Positions 1 through 9,314 of a stretch of 64,000 nucleotides of DNA are shown piece by piece (the stretch's first letter is position 1; each line of letters begins with the position of its first letter). Source of the DNA: Clostridiales bacterium (GTDB lineage: Bacteria > Bacillota > Clostridia > Christensenellales > UBA1242). The stretch lies in contig SVHM01000005.1 of assembly GCA_015055815.1 (NCBI GenBank), positions 1 to 64,000 of the forward strand, given 5' to 3'. Under the pieces are notes generated by a model that was given only the letters and a program-made list of their open reading frames with translations, made no database searches and was not told the DNA's origin. Position numbers and translations under genes: made by a program.

Positions 1-626
1 TTGTCATTATTCGTTGAGGCTAGCTTTTTATTAAGAATTGATATAGATTCCTTGATTCCAGGGTGAGTACCAGGTTGTTCGGGCATAAACGGTACATACA
101 ACCAACCTAATTGTTTGAAGGCCTCATAAACACAGAACTTATGTATTTGCGTAATTTCCTTGTTCGTATTAGGGGTTGTGGAACGTACCGTCATATTAGT
201 GAATATTAACGAGCCATTCCTTTGCAATAAAGCAGGTTGTTCCTTTACGGTACGAGACCACGAAACTCGTCCTTTTGTATCGGTAATATATTCGGGGTCG
301 CTCTCTACATAATATCGACCTGACCTTAAAAAACCTCTAACAATGGTCAAGTATGCGTGTATAGGAAAATCAACCGTTTGCGGGGCTTCAAATTTAGGCG
401 ACTCGATAACACGGTCTTCCTTCATAAAGGCAGATAAAACACCGAAAAGATTATTAATATCTGCCCTTAATTGGTCATCGTCATCAGGTAATTGATATCC
501 TATAGGAAAATAAATCACCGCATCGCCAGAATCGGCTTTTACACCAACGAAAGAATCACCGTCATTATTGGTATTGACGTGGCAACGTTCTCTTAAATTT
601 TTAGATAGAATTTCTGATAAATCCAA
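1..626 (-). CDS. LlaJI-family restriction endonuclease subunit (McrC-position partner), partial at window edge
   Basis: Open minus-strand frame from a TTG start at 626 (AGGAGG RBS 8 nt upstream) running off the left edge: MDLSEILSKNLRERCHVNTNNDGDSFVGVKADSGDAVIYFPIGYQLPDDDDQLRADINNLFGVLSAFMKEDRV... Position directly after a McrB-like GTPase and two m5C MTases matches LlaJI R2. Not in the supplied ORF track. Confidence 0.75.
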   Translation of the reverse strand, partial: MDLSEILSKNLRERCHVNTNNDGDSFVGVKADSGDAVIYFPIGYQLPDDDDQLRADINNLFGVLSAFMKEDRVIESPKFEAPQTVDFPIHAYLTIVRGFLRSGRYYVESDPEYITDTKGRVSWSRTVKEQPALLQRNGSLIFTNMTVRSTTPNTNKEITQIHKFCVYEAFKQLGWLYVPFMPEQPGTHPGIKESISILNKKLASTNND

Positions 627-649
627 GTCAACTACCTCCTATTTTTTCG

Positions 650-3070
650 TTAGTTTCCGTTAAGCAAGTCCCTTATGTGCTGCTTGAAAACTCTAAGTCT
701 ATCCTTGCCTGTGTTGAAGACGAATGTTCTGATTACCTTTTCCAAACAATCCAAATTTTCTGTATCGAAAAGCACTTCAGGATTAAATTTAAATGCATCA
801 TCCCATAAGTACTTTATAACCTTTTCAGGGAACACACGAACCTTGATAATAGCGGCTCTTAATTCCTTTAAGCGTTGTGCCTTATCGCTAGTGATGGTTT
901 TATCCCTCTCCGCGTTAAGAAGGTCGATGTATTCACGATAAAGGTCAGTATATCCTTCAGAGGGAACTGCATTGGCATCGAACTCAAGGTCTGTTTCGTG
1001 AATGAAGTAAACACCCAATCTCTTATCTTCAGCGGAAGCAACTTTTGCCTTGTTTCCAATGATTTGTGCGTTAATAATATCGCAGAACTTGCTCCAAACA
1101 ACACCAGTATCAAGAATTTGAGCATTCGCCAAGGATGCACGGACATTATCAAAGTTGTTTTCTATGAGGCGCATACGCCATCTTCTTTGGAAAGCCGTGT
1201 CCAAAGTGAATACGTTTTGGTCAGAGGTGTTCATTGTGCCGTAAATTGAAAGGTTGGACGGTATGCGTACTTTAGCAGTTTCGTCACCGTATACAATTTT
1301 TGCCACGCTCTTATTAGTTATGCCATATGCACTAGTTCCTGCTTTATAGGTAATTCCACCCTCGGTAAATGATTCATAGGCTCTATCGAGAAGTTGGAAT
1401 ATGTCACCAAAGATTGCAGGGGCATTACCTCTATTGATTTCTTCAATAACAAGCACATACTCTTTTGTAGGGTGCGTATACGCTTCACGCAAAATCGTGG
1501 TAAAAGGACCAGGGGTAAAATCATAAGTTACCATCTTATCCTCGGGGTCAACGATTGGCAAAATTTGTCCTACAAAATCTGCGTTTGTATAGTCGGGGTG
1601 GAATACTACACGTTCTACCTTTGTTGAGGGAGTGCAATATTCGTGTGCGATTGTCCAGCTCTTACCTGAACCCGGCACACCATACAAAAGTACATTTGTA
1701 CCACCCGAAAGCCGAGTGGATTCATCTACACTAGAATCCAATGGATTAGAATCCTCTTGGCTTTCTATTAAGCATCTTTGAAATTGATAGTCATATGTTA
1801 AATCTTGTTTTTTGTCATCCATAATAATTGTCCCCACTATATGTAAATTTGATGGTAAAAGCACTTTATTCGGTTGCAGTACCGCTCTTGCGTTCGCACT
1901 GTTGTTTCTAAGGTAAGTGTAAAATTTCTCGTCTTCAATTGAGTCTTTTGACCACCCATGTCTTACGCTTATCACATCATCCACCCTAGGGAAAAGAGCG
2001 GTGTATTTCGACATTGCAGCAAAGAATGAGTGCTCATTCATACCCTGAATGACAATGTATATATTTTTCTTTTCGTTGTTATATGCATATAAAACGGCTT
2101 TTTCAAATACTTTAGGAGCAAAAGTTGATTCACCGTCTATAATACAAAAATCATTTCCGTCAGAAGAAGTCCAATCAAACCTTACAATTTGTGATTCATC
2201 GCTCACTCTACCAAGAACCGAATTTTCAACCCAGTGGTTAACCGTGTTATAGTTTGTATCTGTATACGTGAATAGCCTAACTGGCGTATAGACTGCATTA
2301 ATTTTTCTTATTTGCTGCTTATGGGCTTCACCCAATAATGCACTCAAACTATAATATGTTTTACCGTCTTCTTCATCCTTTTCGCTTACAAGCAGACCGA
2401 TACTATCATCAGTGAAGATGTCAATAATTTTGCAATCATTAACAATATTTGTAATTTCCCATTCCTCATTTAACTTGGTATAGTCACGATGTCGATTACT
2501 TTTCACATTATCGATAGCCTCTTGAAACGTCTTATAAACGCCTCTATTCAAGCCATACATAACGTGGCATATTTCATCGGCAGTAGCTTTTCCCAACTCG
2601 AGCAGGGTCTTAAATACAACTTTAGGAGGTTCAATGTCGGTGTTGGATTGTTCAGCTCCACTGTTATTTTTACCAAACGAGTCAAAAATAACACTGTCAA
2701 AAATCAAGTCCACAAAATCTTTACGATGCTCGGGAGCTATGCAGTAACGATTTTCAGCTGGAACATCGGCACCATTATCGCAGATATATTCCAACAATAA
2801 TTCACCTCTATGCGTAAGCACAAGATAGCTACTATTATCGGCATACACAACAACATCGGCAAATCCAAAATAACGTACCATTTTGCTTTTATTGTATGCT
2901 GTTCTGTTTTCTTTTCCGTTTTTGACAGCAGGAACACCAACAAATGTCGCCATTTCAGATACGAAATCTTTTCTAGATATTCTTCCATTATGATTGGAAA
3001 TAATCTTCAAGGTATACAAGAAATAGCTAATGTTCATGCTTGACTTGTCAATTGTTAATTTACCTATCAT
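650..3070 (-). CDS. McrB-like AAA+ GTPase subunit of LlaJI-type restriction system
   Basis: Walker A GVPGSGKS, Walker B YVLVIEEINRGNAPAIFGDIFQLLDR, NTSDQN motif (McrB NTxD) and QRRWRM; overlaps upstream MTase by 11 bp. Confidence 0.9.
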   Translation of the reverse strand: MIGKLTIDKSSMNISYFLYTLKIISNHNGRISRKDFVSEMATFVGVPAVKNGKENRTAYNKSKMVRYFGFADVVVYADNSSYLVLTHRGELLLEYICDNGADVPAENRYCIAPEHRKDFVDLIFDSVIFDSFGKNNSGAEQSNTDIEPPKVVFKTLLELGKATADEICHVMYGLNRGVYKTFQEAIDNVKSNRHRDYTKLNEEWEITNIVNDCKIIDIFTDDSIGLLVSEKDEEDGKTYYSLSALLGEAHKQQIRKINAVYTPVRLFTYTDTNYNTVNHWVENSVLGRVSDESQIVRFDWTSSDGNDFCIIDGESTFAPKVFEKAVLYAYNNEKKNIYIVIQGMNEHSFFAAMSKYTALFPRVDDVISVRHGWSKDSIEDEKFYTYLRNNSANARAVLQPNKVLLPSNLHIVGTIIMDDKKQDLTYDYQFQRCLIESQEDSNPLDSSVDESTRLSGGTNVLLYGVPGSGKSWTIAHEYCTPSTKVERVVFHPDYTNADFVGQILPIVDPEDKMVTYDFTPGPFTTILREAYTHPTKEYVLVIEEINRGNAPAIFGDIFQLLDRAYESFTEGGITYKAGTSAYGITNKSVAKIVYGDETAKVRIPSNLSIYGTMNTSDQNVFTLDTAFQRRWRMRLIENNFDNVRASLANAQILDTGVVWSKFCDIINAQIIGNKAKVASAEDKRLGVYFIHETDLEFDANAVPSEGYTDLYREYIDLLNAERDKTITSDKAQRLKELRAAIIKVRVFPEKVIKYLWDDAFKFNPEVLFDTENLDCLEKVIRTFVFNTGKDRLRVFKQHIRDLLNGN

Positions 3071-4232
3071 ATGAACCTCCTACAATCAATGATTCAATAG
3101 CTCTGCGAATCAATAATGGCGGAATGCCTTCACCTATAACTTTTCTTATCAAAACATCATCTGCCCATTCTGGGATGTTCCAATCGGTTGGTAGAGATGA
3201 TAATATGAGCAACTCATAAATAGACAAAGCTCTTGCGTCCGAATAAATACGAGTATGTTCATCTGTGCCTTGAGAAATTAGTCTTCCTGGATGCACAGTG
3301 GAAAATGCTGATATTACACCGCTATTTTGCATAATGGTTGTTGCGGGCTTATTCCAATCCATACGCATATATGTTCTTGGAGCCCCTTTTATTCTTCTGC
3401 CTTTTGTCATCGGATAATAAATATCATTTTTGAATGCTGATGTGCCGGACGGAGTATGCATCATCCACTCGACTTGCTTCCAACTATGAACAGGAGGTAT
3501 ATGCCACTTGGAAATTTTCAGTCCCTCCGCCTTTTTCTTTTCAAAATCAGGAAATCTCCAACGTTCATATTTATCTCTCAAATCGGGGTCAAGAGATGGC
3601 AAATGACCGATGGCATCTTGCAAAGTGATAATTTTTTCATTCTTCACAGGAAATTCCCATGCTACATTTTCACTTTTCTTTGATAGCAAATAGATATAAC
3701 GTTGACGTGATTGCGGAACGCCATAATCCATAGCATTGACAACTCGTGTCTTGTTAAAATTATAATATTCGCCAAGTTCGTTTTCAACATACTGTGGAAT
3801 AAAAACGTAATTATCCATATATAAAATTTGAGTATGTTGCTGCATGGGAACATTCTCAATAATAACAAATCGAGGCTTTAAGCGTTTAATCGCCTCAACA
3901 GCATAGTAAATTAAAAAGTTTCTGGGGTCTAATGGGTCTTTTCGCCCAGCACAAGACATACCTTGGCAAGGAGGAGTAGCTATCACCATTTCAACTCCAG
4001 CATCCTTTGCTGCGCCTATAACGTTTTCAAAAACATTTTCGTCTGTTATGTCGCCTTGAATCATATTTACAGAGGGGTATAAATGATTGTAAAATCTGCA
4101 CCGTTCCTCCAATAATTCGTTTGCAACAACCACATCCACACCTAAATCCTGTAAATAGGTTTCGGATATTCCTACATTAGCAAAAAGCGATAGTGCTTTA
4201 ATTTTTTCTTTAAATTTTATATCATTGCTCAT
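3060..4232 (-). CDS. DNA (cytosine-5-)-methyltransferase (second of tandem pair)
   Basis: ATPPCQGMS motif IV, ENVP motif, VPQSRQRYIYL motif VIII, C-terminal GEGIPPLL. Confidence 0.93.
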   Translation of the reverse strand: MSNDIKFKEKIKALSLFANVGISETYLQDLGVDVVVANELLEERCRFYNHLYPSVNMIQGDITDENVFENVIGAAKDAGVEMVIATPPCQGMSCAGRKDPLDPRNFLIYYAVEAIKRLKPRFVIIENVPMQQHTQILYMDNYVFIPQYVENELGEYYNFNKTRVVNAMDYGVPQSRQRYIYLLSKKSENVAWEFPVKNEKIITLQDAIGHLPSLDPDLRDKYERWRFPDFEKKKAEGLKISKWHIPPVHSWKQVEWMMHTPSGTSAFKNDIYYPMTKGRRIKGAPRTYMRMDWNKPATTIMQNSGVISAFSTVHPGRLISQGTDEHTRIYSDARALSIYELLILSSLPTDWNIPEWADDVLIRKVIGEGIPPLLIRRAIESLIVGGSYDR

Positions 4233-5376
4233 ACACTTGCTCCAAACTTATTAATGCGGCCTCGATTAATCTCGGTGGTACGCCTTCGCCCATAATTTCA
4301 CGAAGTACATTACTACTTGCCCAACTAGGAATATTCCAATCATCAGGAAGCGAGGTAACTCTCATCAACTCAAAGATTGATAACACTCGTGCATCAGACC
4401 AAAGTCTTTCTTCCTCGTTGCTCGAATCAACAATAGGTCTGCCAGGATGTCCATTTTCTTGAGATCCTATGCGGCTAGTATATTTTGTAACTGTATATGC
4501 GGGCTTGTCCCACCATTGTCTTTTATAAGTGTTTTTGTACCCCTTGGATTTGCTACCATCAGCTAAAGTTGGATAGTACTTTTCGTTGTTCCACGCAGTG
4601 CATCCTTCGGCGGTGTGCATCATAGCAATCACGTGTCGATATTTATGTTTGGGAGGATAGTGCCAAGGCGATACGGCCAAACCTCTTGCTTTTTTTTCGT
4701 AGTACTCAGGGAACAGTTCTAATTTAGTAGTTTCGCTCACATCGGTTACATCCGGGTCTAAGGAAGGTAAATCACCGATGGCGTCCCTCATGGTTGTAAC
4801 TTTACCCGTTTTTTCAGGAAATTCCCAGTGAATCCCAGTAGAAACGTGTGCTAGGAGGTAGACGCAACGCTCTCGTGATTGTGCTACGCCATAATGCATT
4901 GCATTAACAACTCTATTCTTGTTAAAGCAATACTCATTACCAAGCTCGCTCTTCAAATACTCGTCTATTAAAATCCACTCACCATCAACCTCTATTTTTG
5001 TATGCAAAATTTCAGGTACATTTTCAATAATTACAAAAAGAGGTTTTACACGTTTAATAGCTTCAACCACTTGGATAATAAGTCGGTTACGAGGGTCATC
5101 CTTTAATTGCTTACCAGCCGTACTCATGCCCTGGCAAGGCGGAGTCGCAATCAAAAAATTACATTTTTCATCTACCGCCGTTGATACAACTTTCTCAAAA
5201 ATAGCTTCGTTGGTGATATCACCCTCAATCATATTGACTTTAGGGTATAAATGCCTATAAATTTCAACTCTTTCGGGTAACAATTCGGATGCAACCCTAA
5301 CAATAATATTGTGTTTTTCAAAATATGTTTCGGCAATTCCTGCACTCGCAAACATCGATAATGCTCTTAATTCCAT
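4222..5376 (-). CDS. DNA (cytosine-5-)-methyltransferase (first of tandem pair)
   Basis: ATPPCQGMSTAG, ENVPEI, VAQSRERCVYL motifs; paralogous to the downstream MTase and overlapping it by 11 bp. Confidence 0.93.
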   Translation of the reverse strand: MELRALSMFASAGIAETYFEKHNIIVRVASELLPERVEIYRHLYPKVNMIEGDITNEAIFEKVVSTAVDEKCNFLIATPPCQGMSTAGKQLKDDPRNRLIIQVVEAIKRVKPLFVIIENVPEILHTKIEVDGEWILIDEYLKSELGNEYCFNKNRVVNAMHYGVAQSRERCVYLLAHVSTGIHWEFPEKTGKVTTMRDAIGDLPSLDPDVTDVSETTKLELFPEYYEKKARGLAVSPWHYPPKHKYRHVIAMMHTAEGCTAWNNEKYYPTLADGSKSKGYKNTYKRQWWDKPAYTVTKYTSRIGSQENGHPGRPIVDSSNEEERLWSDARVLSIFELMRVTSLPDDWNIPSWASSNVLREIMGEGVPPRLIEAALISLEQVYEQ

Positions 5377-5378
5377 AA

Positions 5379-5600
5379 TTACTTTTCCTTTTCCTTGTCG
5401 GTTGTCCCTTCTAACACTAGCAAATCACCAATTTCACAACCGAATAGAGTGCATAACTTTTCAACAGTTTCAAAATCTATTCTAGTTGCCTTATCATGAT
5501 ACAATTGAGTAACGGTGCTTCTTGCTAGACCCGTTTTCAAATGAACATCTTGAATGGAATATCTAGATTTACCCATAAGTGTGGATAATTGGCACTTCAT
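5379..5600 (-). CDS. XRE/Cro-CI family helix-turn-helix regulator of the RM operon
   Basis: 73 aa small HTH: SIQDVHLKTGLARSTVTQLYHDKATRIDFETVEKLCTLFGCEIGDLL; first gene of operon. Confidence 0.88.
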   Translation of the reverse strand: MKCQLSTLMGKSRYSIQDVHLKTGLARSTVTQLYHDKATRIDFETVEKLCTLFGCEIGDLLVLEGTTDKEKEK

Positions 5601-5640
5601 TTTAGAACTCCTTTTGTCAAAACTTTTTTAATTCTTATCT

Positions 5641-5669
5641 ATTATATCACTTTAAAACAAATATGTCAA
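5641..5669 (-). promoter_or_regulatory. Sigma-A promoter of RM operon (TTGACA-17-TATAAT)
   Basis: Minus strand TTGACA TATTTGTTTTAAAGTGA TATAAT, about 40 bp upstream of the XRE start. Confidence 0.85.
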
Positions 5670-5719
5670 TAGGATGTCAGTCGTTTTGGAGTGTTTTTGT
5701 GCAGTTGTATTTGATTTTT

Positions 5720-5937
5720 TATAAATTGAACGATACCCCATAAATTGAACGAAAAGGGTATAAATTGAACGATTTATATTTTATGGTTAAAAACAAAAAA
5801 GGCTTGCGAGGATGAAAACTATCCCGGCAAGCCTAAATTTTTGCTGTAAAACCTATGAAAAAGGACAAAACACCCCTATTTTTGCAATAAAAAAGCCATA
5901 ATACCGATATTTTTCGTATCAATATTATGGTTTCTTT
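5720..5937. repeat. Left copy of ~217-bp direct repeat (R1)
   Basis: ATAAATTGAACGATACCCCATAAATTGAACGAAAAGGGTATAAATTGAACGATTTATATTTTA...CAATAAAAAAGCCATAATACCGATATTTTTCGTATCAATATTATGGTTTCTTTA; near-identical to 7073-7288. Confidence 0.9.
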
Positions 5938-6049
5938 AAGTGAGTAATCTAAAATTTTGATACCATTTTCATATGGGTGCAAATTTTAGCAGTATAGGTG
6001 CATTTTCCTATAAGGCTTTGCACCCGTTAAGTTCGCGAACTAGAAACTA

Positions 6050-6982
6050 TCAGTCTTCTGAAATTGAGATTTTAATATCTCCCGTATCAGTTGTAATTTC
6101 GCATCTCCCGCCGATAATGGAATTCGGGACATCAATGCGGCCTGTATCGGTTTTTGTGATAAATACTTTGTTGGTAAGCAAACTGCCTTCAACATCACCT
6201 GTACTCGTCATTATAAAAAGCTCTGCTGCATCCGAGCGGTCAAGCGTTACGTCACCCGTGCTTCTTTCAACAGAGATCTTTTCTGTAGAAATAACATTTT
6301 TCAGTGATATATCGCCGCTGCTTCCCGTTGAGGTAAGATTTTTGCATGCAACATCGGTTAGATAAGTCTTTCCGGTTGATACACCGATTGTAATATTTCC
6401 ATCACAAGTCGCAGATGAAACAGTCACATTGCCTGTAGACACAGTAAGATCAAGCGAGCTTGCTGATATACCTTCCGCATAAATGTCACCGGTACTTGCC
6501 GCTATTTTAATATTCTCCGCAGCCGAAGCATAGCACTTAATATTACCTGTACTGAGTGAAATATCAATACTCTTAAATTTAAAAACCTTTGATATCTCGA
6601 TATCACCAGTGCTTTCCTCGATGACAAGCGAAGAATACGCTGCTTCGGGAAGATAAACCGTAATCTTCGGTGAGTCTATATTAACCCCGATATAGTCATA
6701 CCATTTTTTATTGTTAACAACATTAACCGCAAGAGTACCGTCTTGAACTTCAACGGAATGGCTTTTCTTTGCATCCTCATAACAAACCACTCTGCACATT
6801 CCGTCATCAGACAGTACAAAAGCAATATCCGCTGTATCTGTTTTTATAGATATATTGTCGAATTCTTCATTGATTTTGTGGATGTTGGTTTCATAGTCAC
6901 TTAAAGAGCATGCTGTCAATGTTAATAGCCCCATACTAAAAACAATAAGCAGAAGCAATCGTAATAAAGTTGAGTGGTGCAT
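6050..6982 (-). CDS. DUF4097-type beta-strand-repeat lipoprotein
   Basis: Signal peptide with lipobox LTAC; many repeated STGD/TSTGDV strands. Confidence 0.85.
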   Translation of the reverse strand: MHHSTLLRLLLLIVFSMGLLTLTACSLSDYETNIHKINEEFDNISIKTDTADIAFVLSDDGMCRVVCYEDAKKSHSVEVQDGTLAVNVVNNKKWYDYIGVNIDSPKITVYLPEAAYSSLVIEESTGDIEISKVFKFKSIDISLSTGNIKCYASAAENIKIAASTGDIYAEGISASSLDLTVSTGNVTVSSATCDGNITIGVSTGKTYLTDVACKNLTSTGSSGDISLKNVISTEKISVERSTGDVTLDRSDAAELFIMTSTGDVEGSLLTNKVFITKTDTGRIDVPNSIIGGRCEITTDTGDIKISISED

Positions 6983-7072
6983 TGAATTTCTCCTTTGTCA
7001 AATTCTTATTTATCTGTGAGTTTATTATAGCATCAAATCCAACTAAAGTCAAGTCTTTTATTCAGTAAATCA

Positions 7073-7288
7073 ATAATTGAACGATACCCTATAAATTGAA
7101 CGAAAGGGGTATAAAGTGAACGATTTATATTTTACGGGTAAAAACAAAAAAGCTCGCAAGGACGAAAACTCTCCCAGCAAGCCTCTATTTTTTGCTAAAA
7201 AACCTATAAAAAGGTCAAAATCTCCCCATTTTGGCAATAAAAAAGCCATAATACCGATATTTTTTGTATCAATATTATGGTTTCTTTA
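7073..7288. repeat. Right copy of ~217-bp direct repeat (R2), ends at tRNA-Tyr CCA
   Basis: ATAATTGAACGATACCCTATAAATTGAACGAAAGGGGTATAAAGTGAACGATTTATATTTTA... through the TATTATGGTTTCTTTA shared end; contains the tRNA-operon terminator hairpin. Confidence 0.9.
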
Positions 7289-7373
7289 TGGTGGGAAGGG
7301 ATGGATTCGAACCATCGAAGACTGAGTCGACGGATTTACAGTCCGTTGCATTTGGCCGCTCTGCAACCTTCCC
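7289..7373 (-). tRNA. tRNA-Tyr(GTA), encoded CCA
   Basis: GGGAAGGTTGCAGAGCGGCC...ACTGTAAATC...GGTTCGAATCCATCCCTTCCCACCA; class II variable arm. Confidence 0.95.
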
Positions 7374-7380
7374 AAAAAAA

Positions 7381-7455
7381 TGGAGCTGGTGATAGGAATC
7401 GAACCTACAACCTGCTGATTACAAGTCAGCTGCTCTACCGTTGAGCCACACCAGC
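7381..7455 (-). tRNA. tRNA-Thr(TGT)
   Basis: GCTGGTGTGGCTCAACGGTAGAGCAGCTGACTTGTAATCAGC...ATCACCAGCTCCA. Confidence 0.95.
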
Positions 7456-7513
7456 ATACTAAAGTTATTATTATATTTTGTCGGTATATCCATATAATAA
7501 TAACTTAATTATA

Positions 7514-7590
7514 TGGTGCCGCGGGGCGGAATCGAACCACCGACACAAGGATTTTCAGTCCTTTGCTCTACCGACTGAGCTACCGAGGCA
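7514..7590 (-). tRNA. tRNA-Phe(GAA)
   Basis: TGCCTCGGTAGCTCAGTCGGTAGAGCAAAGGACTGAAAATCC...CGCGGCACCA. Confidence 0.95.
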
Positions 7591-7599
7591 TACATATAT

Positions 7600-7676
7600 T
7601 GGCGACCTGGATGGGACTCGAACCCACGACCTCTAGCGTGACAGGCTAGCGTTCTAACCAGCTGAACTACCAGGCC
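7600..7676 (-). tRNA. tRNA-Asp(GTC)
   Basis: GGCCTGGTAGTTCAGCTGG...CCTGTCACGC...CCAGGTCGCCA. Confidence 0.95.
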
Positions 7677-7694
7677 AAATATATAAAAATTAAA

Positions 7695-7771
7695 TGGTGG
7701 GCCTTCAGGGACTTGAACCCCGGACCAACCGGTTATGAGCCGGTTGCTCTAACCAACTGAGCTAAAGGCCC
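7695..7771 (-). tRNA. tRNA with CAT anticodon (Met or Ile2)
   Basis: GGGCCTTTAGCTCAGTTGGTTAGAGCAACCGGCTCATAACCGG...GAAGGCCCACCA; body resembles Firmicutes Ile2(CAT), so Met/Ile identity left open. Confidence 0.9.
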
Positions 7772-7787
7772 ATTATCGAATAAATAA

Positions 7788-7864
7788 TGGTCGGGGTGAA
7801 GAGACTCGAACTCCCGGCCCCTTGATCCCAAATCAAGTGCGCTACCAAACTGCGCTACACCCCG
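7788..7864 (-). tRNA. tRNA-Pro(TGG)
   Basis: CGGGGTGTAGCGCAGTTTGGTAGCGCACTTGATTTGGGATCAAGGGG...CACCCCGACCA. Confidence 0.95.
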
Positions 7865-8007
7865 TTAACACTACTCTCAAGCGATAACAAGATAATAATA
7901 CTATAATTTTTAACTAATGTCAAGAATTTTATTTAAATAATTCTATTTTTTTCAAATTTATTTATTTGGGTATTCCAATTTATTTAATTATATGTTATAA
8001 TTTACAC

Positions 8008-8661
8008 ATGGAAAATTTAGGAATTAGCAATTATTTTAAAAATGAATATCTAACTTGTGGTAGTACATACGACAATTTTATTTTCACAAACTGCACAAAT
8101 GAGTTTTTAAAATTGGCAAAATCTAGTTTACAAACACCTGCAAATTTAGTCAAACCTTGCAATATTACTTTAACACATGATGATGAGAAATGTTTAGAAC
8201 TATCTTTAGAAAATGTTAAGAGCCCAATACAAAGAGAAATAATTATTCGTGACTTTGCAACTGCACTTATATTACGTGAAATTTATAAGGATATTCCAAC
8301 CAAAGCTATTAGGCTAAATGAAATTAACGAAACAATAAATTCATTATTATTTAATGATTTGCTTAATATAAAAAACAATTTAGATAAATCCCCTATGCCC
8401 TTTGAAATTATAAGCGCAATTAGAAAATTTGGTAAAATTGAAGTCAATTTTTATTTACATGACACCCAAAACAAAGAAATTCAAAAGGCAATAAACAACT
8501 ATATCTTCTCAAGAGAGCCTTATAGTATTAAGGTATTTACAAATTCTTCTAGATTGCCATCATACACCACTCAACGTGGTGACTTTATAGAATGCCCACA
8601 TGATTATATACATATCAATATGGACAAATATTTAAAACACAATGAACTACCTGAAATGTAA
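8008..8661 (+). CDS. Hypothetical protein
   Basis: ORF; start moved to MENLGISNYF; no recognised family. Confidence 0.6.
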   Translation: MENLGISNYFKNEYLTCGSTYDNFIFTNCTNEFLKLAKSSLQTPANLVKPCNITLTHDDEKCLELSLENVKSPIQREIIIRDFATALILREIYKDIPTKAIRLNEINETINSLLFNDLLNIKNNLDKSPMPFEIISAIRKFGKIEVNFYLHDTQNKEIQKAINNYIFSREPYSIKVFTNSSRLPSYTTQRGDFIECPHDYIHINMDKYLKHNELPEM

Positions 8662-8689
8662 AAGGAATGCTAATTTGCATTCCTTTTTT
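8661..8689. terminator. Bidirectional intrinsic terminator between convergent genes
   Basis: aaaGGAATGCtaattTGCATTCCtttttt. Confidence 0.8.
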
Positions 8690-9314
8690 CCTTTAACAAT
8701 TTTTTATATTCTTTAATATTAACATTTTTTAGATATTCCATTTTTTTCTGCAACACTTCGCTTGCCCTATTAAGTACATCTTTAGTAATCTTTACATCTT
8801 TAAATTCATCCATATCAGAAAATTTAAATGCTTCACCTATAACCAATTTGTTAAAAACAAATGGTTTTGTTCTTTTTCTAAAATATGATGGAACAACATA
8901 ACAATCAGTCTTCAATGCAAACATTACAAGTCCATTTTTATATTCAGCACTTTCATCTTCCTTAACCCTTGTTCCTTCTGGAAAAATAACAATCTGCTTA
9001 TTGTTTTTTAAAAGATTTAAAGTTGTTTTAACGGCTTGAATATCATTTGATCCACGTTTTATAGGAATACCACCTAATTTTTTAAAAATATAACCTAAAA
9101 ATTTATTTCTAAATAAACTATCTTTTGCTAAAAATTTAAACTTAAGATTAACTCTTGCTTTTATAATAATTGCATCATTATTCGTTTGATGATTACTACA
9201 AAAAATTGCAGGTTCTTTCTTTACTTTTTTATAATTCTTCTTACCTATAATCTTAGTTGGCAAACACAAATAAATATATGGAATAAATAAGATATAAAGA
9301 AACCAAAATATCAT
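8670..9314 (-). CDS. plsC: 1-acyl-sn-glycerol-3-phosphate acyltransferase (PlsC family)
   Basis: SNHQTNNDAI and FPEGTR motifs. Confidence 0.9.
   Translation of the reverse strand: MIFWFLYILFIPYIYLCLPTKIIGKKNYKKVKKEPAIFCSNHQTNNDAIIIKARVNLKFKFLAKDSLFRNKFLGYIFKKLGGIPIKRGSNDIQAVKTTLNLLKNNKQIVIFPEGTRVKEDESAEYKNGLVMFALKTDCYVVPSYFRKRTKPFVFNKLVIGEAFKFSDMDEFKDVKITKDVLNRASEVLQKKMEYLKNVNIKEYKKLLKEKRNAN

Noticed and set aside
650-5600. Reading the operon as a standalone type IV McrBC system
   Set aside because: The two tandem m5C methyltransferases in the same operon fit LlaJI-type RM better than modification-dependent McrBC.
7116-7325. Plus-strand ORF ending GGKGWIRTIED
   Set aside because: Antisense of tRNA-Tyr and its terminator; spurious.
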